DNA of 45,907 nt from Planctomycetota bacterium. Its GTDB lineage: Bacteria; Planctomycetota; Phycisphaerae; FEN-1346. Location: assembly GCA_026387035.1 (NCBI GenBank), contig JAPLMM010000227.1, positions 1-45,907 on the forward strand. Direction: 5' to 3'. The notes under the pieces are model-generated. The model was not told the origin of the DNA, ran no database searches, and saw nothing but the letters and a program-made list of their open reading frames with translations. Shown one piece after another: positions 23,117 through 30,258 of this stretch. The translations under genes and the position numbers were made by a program. Every line of letters starts with the position of its first letter. The first letter of the stretch is position 1.

Positions 23117-23881
23117 TTGTCTCACCGAACGGCGCATGCGGCTATCTGCTGGCTCGCGGTCGGCCTGCCGGCCGCGGGCGTCTTCACGTCGGGATGTGCT
23201 CCGGCGCACGCGGTGCTGTGGGCGGACACGGCCCTGGCGAACGAGCGGTTCTCGGCCGCACGTCACCAATGGGCCTACGACGGCGAGCCGGTCCAGTTTG
23301 AACTCCAGGTGACGCCCGGAGGGGCGAACTATATCGTGTTCGGCAAGGGCGACGAGGCCTCGGTCGTGGACATGGAGGAGGGGAGGGGGCAATACCGCTG
23401 GACGCTGGTTTTTCAGGCGGGGCACGAGCCGCAGGGCTACGAAATCTATGCCGTCCCGTTTCTGATCCGTGACGAGAGGGACTGGGTTTACGACCGGACC
23501 GAGAAGAAGTGGTATTTCTATCCGCCGAGGGGTGATCGGAGCGACGTGCAGACGGCGCCGGAACAGGTGATGCGGATCACGTGCTACCGGCGGGCGATTT
23601 CGACGACGTTCAAGGCCCGTGGCGGTCGTCCGCGTCGAGTGACGATGACGCTCGTCAAAGGCGTGGGGGAGCGTGTGGCGATTGCGGAGCAGCGGCCGGG
23701 CGCGTCGCCAGAGGGGCGCGGGTTCCTGCTGCTGGGTCCGAACGAGAAGGGCGAGTGCGGCGTGAGTTATTCGCCGCTCTACAATGAAGTGAGCCGGGCC
23801 GGGACGACCCAGGTGGAAGTCGTCGTCGAGCATGGGGACGGGTCGCTGGAGCGGATGGTTGAGAAGATCGACACCCCGTAG
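23117..23881 (+). CDS. exported protein of unknown function
   Basis: 254 residues. A signal sequence begins at a TTG start with GGGAG upstream. Hydrophobic residues run to 'VFTSGC', which could be a weak lipobox with lipid on the Cys or an ordinary cleavage site. The mature part is mostly beta strand with many aromatics and Arg/Glu pairs ('YEIYAVPFLIRDERDWVYD', 'EKKWYFYPPRGD'). I recognise no domain. An in-frame ATG at 22982 would lie upstream of the promoter at 23028-23056, so it was not used. The gene sits 30 bases before hisS and probably shares its transcript. Location: envelope or periplasm. Function unknown. Confidence 0.65.
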   Translation: MSHRTAHAAICWLAVGLPAAGVFTSGCAPAHAVLWADTALANERFSAARHQWAYDGEPVQFELQVTPGGANYIVFGKGDEASVVDMEEGRGQYRWTLVFQAGHEPQGYEIYAVPFLIRDERDWVYDRTEKKWYFYPPRGDRSDVQTAPEQVMRITCYRRAISTTFKARGGRPRRVTMTLVKGVGERVAIAEQRPGASPEGRGFLLLGPNEKGECGVSYSPLYNEVSRAGTTQVEVVVEHGDGSLERMVEKIDTP

Positions 23882-23911
23882 CGCGGGTGGCGCGAAAGAC
23901 AGGGGCAAGGC

Positions 23912-25207
23912 GTGAAGATCCAGGCGGTCAGGGGAACTCGGGATTTCTACCCGGAGGAGATGGCGCTCCGGGAGTGGCTGTTCGCGCGGTGGCGAGCAGC
24001 GAGCCGGCGGGCGGGGTTCGTCGAGGTGGACGGCCCGGTCCTGGAACCGCTGGACCTGTACACGGAGAAGAGCGGTCCGGAGATTGCGGAGCAGTTGTAC
24101 TGTCTGGAGGACAAGGGCGGGCGTCGGCTGGCGCTCAGGCCGGAGTTTACGCCGACGCTGGCGCGGATGATTGCGGCGCGGCAGGCGTCGCTGCGGATCC
24201 CCATCCGCTGGTTCAACATTTCGCGGTGCTTCCGCTACGAGCGGGCTCAGAAGGGCCGCCTGCGCGAGTTCTTCCAGTGGAACGTGGACCTGGTGGGCGT
24301 CGAGGGGGAGGTTGCGGACGCCGAGTGCATTGCCGTGGCCGCCGACGCGCTGCGGGAGATGGGCCTCGGGCCCCAGGACGTGGAGTTCCGGATAAGCGAC
24401 CGGCGGCTCCTCGCGGCGCTGGTGCAGCATCTGGGGATCGCCGAGGCGAAGGTGCCTCAGGTCTTCCAGATCCTCGACAAGCGCGACAAGGTGCCGGCGG
24501 CGGCGATCCAGGGGATGCTGGAGGAGGCGGGCCTGGAGTCGCGCCAGCGAGAGGCGCTGGAGCGCGTCCTGGGGTGGCGGAGTCTGGAGGACATCAACGC
24601 GCGGGAGCGCGCGACGCCCGAAGTGGGTCAGGCCCTGGAGTCGCTCGAGCGCCTTTTTGCGCTGCTTGCCGCCTACGGCATCCGCGACTGGTGCCGGTTC
24701 GACATCGGGACCGTGCGCGGCCTGGCTTATTACACCGGGCCGGTGTGGGAGGTCCACGACCGCAAGGGCGAACTGCGGGCGATCTTCGGCGGGGGCCGAT
24801 ACGACCGGCTCCTGGCCGATGTGGGCGCGAAGACGATGCCGGCGTGCGGGTTCGGGTGTGGGGACGTGATCCTCGGACTCCTGCTACACGATCGCGGACT
24901 GGGACCCGAGTTGGGGAATGAGGCGCAGTACTATATCGCGACGTGGAACCGAAACTGGGAAAGAGTGTTTACCGTCGTGAGCCACCTTCGCCAGAAGGGC
25001 AGGGCTGTCCTGCCGGATTGCCTGGGGGGCACCATTCTCCGGCAGGAGAAAAGGGCGATAGAGTCCGGCGCGCGGTTCATCGTGACCGTTGACGACAAGG
25101 ACCTTGACTGGCCCTTGGTTCGAGTGAGAGACCTGCGCCCAGCGGATGGCGGCGGGCCCACGAGCGTGGCGAAAGACTATCACGCTCTTGGCGGCGAGCC
25201 CCAATAG
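23912..25207 (+). CDS. hisS: histidyl-tRNA synthetase
   Basis: A 431-residue class II synthetase that charges tRNA-His. The N-terminal 'AVRGTRDFYPEE' starts the fold. Motif 2 is seen as 'CFRYERAQKGRLREFFQW', the histidine-binding phrase as 'LAYYTGPVWEVHD', and motif 3 as 'GGGRYDRLL' with 'PACGFGCGDV'. The C-terminal 90 residues are the anticodon-binding domain ('WNRNWERVFTVVSHLRQKGR', 'ESGARFIVTVDDKD'). Length is normal for the family. It starts at GTG (23912), with AGGGG a few bases upstream. An ATP phosphoribosyltransferase regulatory subunit (HisZ) is unlikely because the anticodon domain and the 'YYTG' loop are intact. Confidence 0.9.
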   Translation: MKIQAVRGTRDFYPEEMALREWLFARWRAASRRAGFVEVDGPVLEPLDLYTEKSGPEIAEQLYCLEDKGGRRLALRPEFTPTLARMIAARQASLRIPIRWFNISRCFRYERAQKGRLREFFQWNVDLVGVEGEVADAECIAVAADALREMGLGPQDVEFRISDRRLLAALVQHLGIAEAKVPQVFQILDKRDKVPAAAIQGMLEEAGLESRQREALERVLGWRSLEDINARERATPEVGQALESLERLFALLAAYGIRDWCRFDIGTVRGLAYYTGPVWEVHDRKGELRAIFGGGRYDRLLADVGAKTMPACGFGCGDVILGLLLHDRGLGPELGNEAQYYIATWNRNWERVFTVVSHLRQKGRAVLPDCLGGTILRQEKRAIESGARFIVTVDDKDLDWPLVRVRDLRPADGGGPTSVAKDYHALGGEPQ

Positions 25208-25215
25208 GCCGGCCC

Positions 25216-25770
25216 ATGGCCAACCGGAAGGTCATTTACGAGGCCTGCTTCGAGGATTACCTTCGGACGGCCGGCGTTCCTTACGTGGCGGTGGACGAGG
25301 CGAAGAAGGCGCTGTTCGCGGGGGTTCGGCTGAAGAGTTTCGACTTTGTGGTGTACAGCGCGAACGGGGCGAACCTCCTGGTGGACGTGAAGGGCCGGCG
25401 ATTTCCGTACGAGCGTGCCGGCAGCCGCCCTTCGACAGACTCAGGGCGGTCCCGAGCAGGGCCGAGGGGCCGCCGCCGGTTGGAAAACTGGACGACGCGG
25501 GAGGACCTCGAGAGCCTGGCCCAGTGGGAAGAAGTTTTCGGGTCGGGGTTTGCAGGTTTGCTGGCGTTCTGTTATCATCTGATGCGGCCGGAAGCGGCGG
25601 AGGCGTTTGAAGTGGTGCACCTGTTTCGGGGCGAATACTACGCCTTGATGGGCGTCTATCGGGGCGCGTACGCGGATGCGGCACGGCCGCGGAGCCGCGC
25701 GTGGGACACGGTTTCTGTTCCGACGCGGACATTCCGGGAATTGGTGCGTCCGATCCGAGCGTTCTTTTGA
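25216..25770 (+). CDS. HYExAFE-family protein with D/DxK nuclease-like residues
   Basis: 184 residues. The N-terminal 'IYEACFEDYL' corresponds to the HYExAFE motif that names a planctomycete family of unknown role (here H and A are replaced by I and C). D43 ('KSFDFVVYS') and D57-V-K59 ('LLVDVKGRRFP') have the spacing of a PD-(D/E)xK nuclease core, and a C-terminal beta part ends the protein ('VHLFRGEYYALMGVYRGAY'). That nuclease reading is inference. Residues about 69-86 (SRPSTDSGRSRAGPRG) come from a CTTCGA/CTCAGGG palindromic repeat lying in frame. It follows hisS by 8 bases. The ribosome site is weak. Confidence 0.65.
   Translation: MANRKVIYEACFEDYLRTAGVPYVAVDEAKKALFAGVRLKSFDFVVYSANGANLLVDVKGRRFPYERAGSRPSTDSGRSRAGPRGRRRLENWTTREDLESLAQWEEVFGSGFAGLLAFCYHLMRPEAAEAFEVVHLFRGEYYALMGVYRGAYADAARPRSRAWDTVSVPTRTFRELVRPIRAFF
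25422..25471. repeat. palindromic repeat inside the HYExAFE gene
   Basis: CCCTTCGACAGACTCAGGGC followed by an imperfect inverse arm with CCCGAGCAGGGCCGAGGGG. It belongs to the same family as the palindrome at 1543-1598 and keeps the reading frame of the gene open. Confidence 0.6.
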
Positions 25771-25783
25771 GAGGAGGGCGGCC

Positions 25784-25999
25784 ATGAAGGACCCGCCAAA
25801 GGGATGGCGCTGGACGGTGCGGGCGGGCGCGTTTGCGGCGGCGGTGTTCCTGGCCGCGGGCTTGGCCTTGGCGCTCGGCGCCTGGAAAGTGCCTGAGGAG
25901 ACCCTGCCGCAACCCTCCTACGCGATTCCGAACATCGTGGCGGTCGTGATGTGTCTGAGCGTGCTGGCGATTCCGTGCAAACGTTTCAAACGAACTTAG
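25784..25999 (+). CDS. small two-helix membrane protein
   Basis: 71 residues with GAGGAGGGCGG upstream. Two hydrophobic helices (about 15-34 and 48-63) flank a short polar loop; the ends are basic (KRFKRT). No recognised family. It lies 13 bases after the HYExAFE gene, and two further small anchored proteins follow within 400 bases, suggesting one transcript. Function unknown. Confidence 0.55.
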   Translation: MKDPPKGWRWTVRAGAFAAAVFLAAGLALALGAWKVPEETLPQPSYAIPNIVAVVMCLSVLAIPCKRFKRT

Positions 26000-26048
26000 T
26001 GCTGCGTTTTGGCTGTAGCCCGGTGGCCAACAAGAAAGGAGAGAGAAC

Positions 26049-26336
26049 ATGGACGGGAAGACGTGGGCAATTGCGGGGCTCGTCGTGGTGGCGCTCGTGT
26101 TGGGCGGCATCGTGTCGAGCGGCTTGCGGCAGGAGCGGATGGCGTACGGCCAGGGCGGGGTGTATTCGGCATACCTGGTGGTGACGGCGGAGGTCCGCGA
26201 CGATAACGTGGACTTCGCCATACTGGACACGGCCACGCGCCGCCTGATTTTCTACGCGTACGGCCAGGCGGACAAGAAACTGAAGATCGACGGCGGGGCG
26301 GATCTGGCCCGCGATTTCCAGCACAGGGGACCCTGA
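26049..26336 (+). CDS. small membrane-anchored protein, paralog 1
   Basis: 95 residues. A signal anchor (about 6-25: 'WAIAGLVVVALVLGGIV') is followed by a small beta domain with 'YSAYLVVTAEV', 'VDFAILDTATRRLIFYAYG' and 'GADLARDF'. AAGGAGAG stands upstream. The next gene has the same plan, with 'ILIVDTVAKRANLYAP' and 'NLAADF', so the two are probably diverged duplicates. The pattern 'D-T-x(3)-R-hydrophobic' followed by a tyrosine suggests a small ligand or protein contact, but no function is known. Confidence 0.6.
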   Translation: MDGKTWAIAGLVVVALVLGGIVSSGLRQERMAYGQGGVYSAYLVVTAEVRDDNVDFAILDTATRRLIFYAYGQADKKLKIDGGADLARDFQHRGP

Positions 26337-26371
26337 AGGCCTCCGGCCTTTCGCAACAGATGAGGTGCGAC

Positions 26372-26677
26372 ATGAAAACAAAAGACCTGATTCTGGTAGC
26401 CTTGGTGTGTGTGAACGCGACGCTGGCCGCCCTGGCCCTTGGGCTGTACCTGGGAAGGGCGGAACCGTCGGCCCTTGCGTCGACAGCGTCGCACGCGGGC
26501 GACTACACGATGGCCAGTGGTGCCATTTCCTCGAGCCGCGAGGCCATTCTCATTGTTGACACGGTTGCCAAGCGGGCCAACCTGTATGCCCCCAAGGTAG
26601 GGACGACGGCGGCGGGGCCCGGCTGGGAACTGTTGGATACGCGGAACCTGGCGGCGGACTTTGCCGCAGGCGGGTGA
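26372..26677 (+). CDS. small membrane-anchored protein, paralog 2
   Basis: 101 residues. A signal anchor (about 5-28: 'LILVALVCVNATLAALALGL') precedes a short beta domain with 'GDYTMASGAISSSREAIL', 'VDTVAKRANLYAPK' and 'LAADFAAGG'. The start at 26372 was chosen for GAGGTG upstream; an in-frame ATG lies 12 bases earlier. Its plan and motif order match the gene at 26049. It overlaps or abuts the bioB start, so the transcript probably continues. Confidence 0.6.
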   Translation: MKTKDLILVALVCVNATLAALALGLYLGRAEPSALASTASHAGDYTMASGAISSSREAILIVDTVAKRANLYAPKVGTTAAGPGWELLDTRNLAADFAAGG

Positions 26678-26685
26678 GCGGCCGC

Positions 26686-27723
26686 ATGGCACCTCCGACG
26701 GACATCATGGCGACGCCGGTCGCGGAGCCCTGCGCGCGCCGCGTCCTACGGGGCGAGGCGATCGGGCGGGCGGACGCGCTGGCGCTGCTTCGGGAAGCCG
26801 AGCGCAATCCGTGGCCGTTGCTCTTCGCCGCCGGTCACGTCCGCGAGCATTTCCGTGGGCGGCGCGTCCATCTGTGCAGCATAGCGCCGGTGAAAATCGG
26901 GCGATGCAGCGAGGATTGCCACTGGTGCTCGCAGAGCGGGCACTGGAAAACCCCTGTGGAGCCGCGCGGTCTGCTGGCCGTCGAAGACCTCGTGCGGATG
27001 GCGCAGGCGGCGGCGGCGTGGGGCGCGACGAGTTTCGGCCTCGTAACGAGCGGCGCCCGCCTTTCGGAGAAGGAACTGTCGCAGGTCGAGAAAGCGGCGC
27101 GGGCCATTCGCGCGGAGTCGCGGCTGGAGGTCTGCGGGAGTTTCGGATCGCTGAGCCGCGAACAGGCGGATCGGCTGCTGGCCGCGGGCTTCCGGCGATA
27201 CAACCATAATCTGGAGACGTCGGCGCGGCACTTTCCGCGCGTCTGCTCGACACACACGTACGGGTCGCGGGTGGAGTCGGCGCGGGCGGCGCTGGAGGCG
27301 GGCCTCGAGTTGTGCTCGGGCGGCATCTTCGGGGTCGGGGAATCGGACGAGGACCGGGTGGACCTGGCCCTGGCGATTCGCGACCTCGGCGCCCGCGTGG
27401 TGCCGCTGAACTTTCTGCACCCGATCCCGGGCACGCCGCTCCAGGACGCGGCGCCGCTGGCGCCGCTGAAGATCCTTTCGATTGTGGCGATGTTCCGGCT
27501 TGTCCTGCCGGATCGGACGATCAAACTGGCGGGCGGCCGGGAGAAAAACCTGAGGGGTCTGCAGAGCCTGATGTTTCAGGCCGGCGCGGATGCGTGCTTG
27601 ATCGGCAACTACCTGACCACCGCGGGCCGGCCGGCCGAAGAAGACCTGGAGATGATCCGGGACCTGGGGCTCGAGCCGGCGGGGGCAGGGGACGGAGCCG
27701 CCGGCGCCTCTCCCAATGCGTGA
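26686..27723 (+). CDS. bioB: biotin synthase (radical SAM)
   Basis: A 345-residue radical SAM enzyme that inserts sulfur into dethiobiotin. C74-x3-C78-x2-C81 ('CSEDCHWCSQS') binds the [4Fe-4S] cluster. The BioB phrases 'LCSIAPVKIGRCSEDC', 'YNHNLETSARHFPRVCSTHT', 'LCSGGIFGVGE' and 'VPLNFLHPIPGTPL' are present, with 'GNYLTTAGR' near the end. Residues 1-25 are poorly conserved, so the exact start (ATG at 26686, GTG at 26674 or ATG at 26707) is uncertain. The gene overlaps the next, a ketosynthase, by eight bases. Other biotin genes (bioA, bioD, bioF) are not in the window. Confidence 0.9.
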   Translation: MAPPTDIMATPVAEPCARRVLRGEAIGRADALALLREAERNPWPLLFAAGHVREHFRGRRVHLCSIAPVKIGRCSEDCHWCSQSGHWKTPVEPRGLLAVEDLVRMAQAAAAWGATSFGLVTSGARLSEKELSQVEKAARAIRAESRLEVCGSFGSLSREQADRLLAAGFRRYNHNLETSARHFPRVCSTHTYGSRVESARAALEAGLELCSGGIFGVGESDEDRVDLALAIRDLGARVVPLNFLHPIPGTPLQDAAPLAPLKILSIVAMFRLVLPDRTIKLAGGREKNLRGLQSLMFQAGADACLIGNYLTTAGRPAEEDLEMIRDLGLEPAGAGDGAAGASPNA

Positions 27724-28912
27724 CATGCCGCCAGCAGCCATCACCGGGGTTGGCCTCGTTTTGCCGCAGGGCGCAGGTCTTGAAGCGGTGGAACCCGTTT
27801 TTCGAGGCGAAAGCGCCATCGCGTACCTTTCCGGTTTTCCCGGTCTGGAGGGAGCCACTGCCGCCGCCCTTGCGGATTTCGTCCCGCCGCGCGGGACGGA
27901 AGACGCCGACCGGGCCGTCCAGTTTGCGGTCCGAGCGGCGGACGAGGCGTGGGCGCATTCGGGTCTCGGGGCGAGCGGCGTCGATCCGCGGCGTGTGGCG
28001 GTGCTCGTCGCCCTCAGCAAGGGAGGGGTGTTCGCGCTCAGCGAGGCCGCCGCTTGCCCGGACGGCCGAGACGCGTGGGCACGGGGCGCGCCGGACGCGG
28101 CGGCCCGAGCCGTGGCAGCCCGGTTCGGCCTGACGGGTGGAATGGCGGCGCCCGTGACGGCGTGCGCGTCGGGCGGGCATGCGATTGTGTGGGGCATGCG
28201 GCTGATTGGGCGGGGAGTGGTGGATGCGGTGATTGTGGGAGCGGCGGAGGCGTCGATTCATCCGCTCGTCATCGGATCTTATATGCGGATGGGCGTTCTG
28301 GCGGACGCGCGCGGGGATCCGGCATCCTCGGTACGGCCGTTTTCGCTGACGCGGCGGGGATTTGCCATCGGCGAGGGCGCGGGGGTGCTCATCCTGGAGT
28401 CGGAGGCGTTGGCGGCGCGGCGGGGTGCGGACGTCGTGGCGCGGGTGACGGGATGGGCGGCCGGCGCGCATGCTGCGAGCCTGACCGCAGTGGAGGCGAG
28501 CGGCGAGACCCTCGCCGCTCTGATGCGTGAGGCGATGAGACGGGCCGGCATCCGCCCGGGCGAAGTCGACTATGTCCACGCGCATGGGACGGCGACGGCG
28601 ACCAACGACCTGGCGGAAGCGCGGGCGATTCGGTGCGCCCTGGGCAAGGCGAGCGGCCGAGTGAGCGTGTCCTCGACGAAAGGGTCTCACGGGCATCTGT
28701 TGGGCGCGGCGACGGCGGTGGAGGTGGCCGTGACGGCGCTGGCGATTCGGCGCGGCGAGGTGCCTGCGACGGCGAACCTGACGGATCCGGATCCGGCCAT
28801 CGGGCTGGATTGCACAGCGCTTCAGCCGAGACGGCGGTCGATTGTGCATGCGATTAAGATATCCAGCGGATTCGGCGGGCAATCGCTGGCGCTCTGCCTG
28901 GGGGCGGCGTAA
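27716..28912 (+). CDS. FabF-like beta-ketoacyl-ACP synthase
   Basis: A 398-residue thiolase-fold condensing enzyme. The catalytic Cys150 is in 'VTACASGGHAI', His290 in 'VHAHGTATATND', and His327 and Lys322 in 'TKGSHGHLLGA'. This C-H-H set marks a KAS I/II enzyme that elongates acyl-ACP with malonyl-ACP. It starts eight bases before the end of bioB. FabF proteins are usually beside an acyl carrier protein gene, which is absent. The pairing with bioB suggests, by inference only, a role in making the pimeloyl chain of biotin. A general fatty-acid role is equally allowed by sequence. Confidence 0.85.
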   Translation: MRDMPPAAITGVGLVLPQGAGLEAVEPVFRGESAIAYLSGFPGLEGATAAALADFVPPRGTEDADRAVQFAVRAADEAWAHSGLGASGVDPRRVAVLVALSKGGVFALSEAAACPDGRDAWARGAPDAAARAVAARFGLTGGMAAPVTACASGGHAIVWGMRLIGRGVVDAVIVGAAEASIHPLVIGSYMRMGVLADARGDPASSVRPFSLTRRGFAIGEGAGVLILESEALAARRGADVVARVTGWAAGAHAASLTAVEASGETLAALMREAMRRAGIRPGEVDYVHAHGTATATNDLAEARAIRCALGKASGRVSVSSTKGSHGHLLGAATAVEVAVTALAIRRGEVPATANLTDPDPAIGLDCTALQPRRRSIVHAIKISSGFGGQSLALCLGAA

Positions 28913-29097
28913 TTCTACAACGCTATCTCAACGCAGAGATCGCAGAGGCCGCAGAGGGAGGATTGAGCAACAACGGCAAGGCAATTTTCGCCAGCGGTTC
29001 ACAAAGCATGTTGTTTGCCGTTCCCCTATCTTTGCCGTTCTCTGCGTTCTCGGCGCTCTCTGCGTTGAAGAACACATCGTAGTAGTACTAAGGGGGC
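28913..29097. other. convergent spacer with an inverted CGCAGAGA repeat
   Basis: Between convergent genes. The left arm (28929-28979) has CAACGCAGAGA and ACGGCAA. The right arm (29032-29067) is roughly its reverse complement (TTGCCGTTCTCTGCGTT...CTCTGCGTTG). The pair could form a large hairpin of about 140 bases and serve as a two-way transcription stop, though no T tract is evident on either strand. Confidence 0.6.
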
Positions 29098-30258
29098 TCA
29101 GACGTTCAGGTCGGGGCGCTGAAAGCGGGGGAACAGTTCCGGCAGGTTCTCGTAGGTCAATTGGGCGCGGAATTCGCGGAGTTGGCGGGCGTTGGCATCG
29201 GCCTCCGCGTAAAACCTTTGATAGACGGCGCTGAGCATGCTTGGGATGCCCTCCCGTTCGAAGCGGACGGCGTGGTCCTGCCATTCGCGGCACGCCCAGG
29301 TCCAGGCGGCGACGGCCTCGTCGAGTTTTCTGAGGCCGTCGAGAAACTTTGCGCGGGCGGCGTCATCATCGCCGGCCCGGCGCGCGTCGAGGGATTGGCG
29401 GAGCGCGTCGTGAGCGTCCTGCGTGAGTTCCGTGGCGTAGTAGGAAACGTTGTGGCACGCCTGGCTGTAGATCACGGCTGTGGAGAGGGCCCCGCGCAAG
29501 GTGCCGTAGCGGTCGTTGGCTTTGCGAGCGCGGTCGTACCACTCGTAGGCGATGAGGAAGGTGCTGCGGCCGTCATCCTGCCTGACGCGCGGTCGGTAGT
29601 AGGGGGCTTCCTCGGAACGGCCGAGTTTTTCGGAATAGACGCGGCCGAGAGCGGCCATAATTTCGGCGTTGCGGGGGTTCTTCCGGTTGCCTTCCTGAAG
29701 GAACTCGACGGCGCGGCGAATCCACTGGTATTTGCGGTCGAGCGAGTGCCACTGGGCGCTGAGGTTCCAAGCGAGGTTCCATCCGAGATCGGACCACACT
29801 TCGGCGTACTCGCTCTGAAGGGCGGCGATCTTGGTGTAACGGTCAATGAGGTCGAAATGGAGGTTGGCTTGCTTCTCCTGCTCGGCCTGGACCCAGAGCC
29901 AGACAACGTAGGGCCCGCGGAACCCGCCGAGGATGAGCGTGACGGCCTGGGCGGGGAGGTCGGCCAGTTCCAAGGGGGGGGCGCCGGGGACGATGCGCAC
30001 GGAGGTTCCCGAGGCGGTAGCCATGCCGAACTGGGCGGCCTGTGCCAGGCGCCAGCCGGCCGATTCGTGGCGGCCGAGAAGATCCTGGCGTTTGCTCTCC
30101 ACGTGGCGGCGGAGGGGATGCACGAGCCCGGCGAGGATCCCAAAGAGCACGAGGGCATAGAGGACAGTGATGCCGAGGTCGCGTGGTCGGCGGGCTGGCG
30201 GGGGCGGCGAGGATGCGCCGGGGGCATGGTGCATTTGAACCGGCCGCGGATCGCTCAT
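29098..30258 (-). CDS. membrane-anchored helical/TPR-like partner of the ABC transporter
   Basis: 386 residues. After a Pro-rich cytosolic leader of about 30 residues there is one transmembrane segment ('LGITVLYALVLFGILAGLVH', about 27-46). The rest is helical with TPR-like spacing ('LGWNLAWNLSAQWHSLDRKY', 'AEIMAALGRVYSEKLG', 'AKFLDGLRKLDEAVAAWTWA') and a Trp-rich middle. It overlaps the permease stop by four bases (ATGA, GGGAGGTGG upstream), so it is coupled to it. I infer a periplasmic scaffold or substrate-contact protein for the transporter. No family name is claimed. Confidence 0.7.
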   Translation of the reverse strand: MSDPRPVQMHHAPGASSPPPPARRPRDLGITVLYALVLFGILAGLVHPLRRHVESKRQDLLGRHESAGWRLAQAAQFGMATASGTSVRIVPGAPPLELADLPAQAVTLILGGFRGPYVVWLWVQAEQEKQANLHFDLIDRYTKIAALQSEYAEVWSDLGWNLAWNLSAQWHSLDRKYQWIRRAVEFLQEGNRKNPRNAEIMAALGRVYSEKLGRSEEAPYYRPRVRQDDGRSTFLIAYEWYDRARKANDRYGTLRGALSTAVIYSQACHNVSYYATELTQDAHDALRQSLDARRAGDDDAARAKFLDGLRKLDEAVAAWTWACREWQDHAVRFEREGIPSMLSAVYQRFYAEADANARQLREFRAQLTYENLPELFPRFQRPDLNV

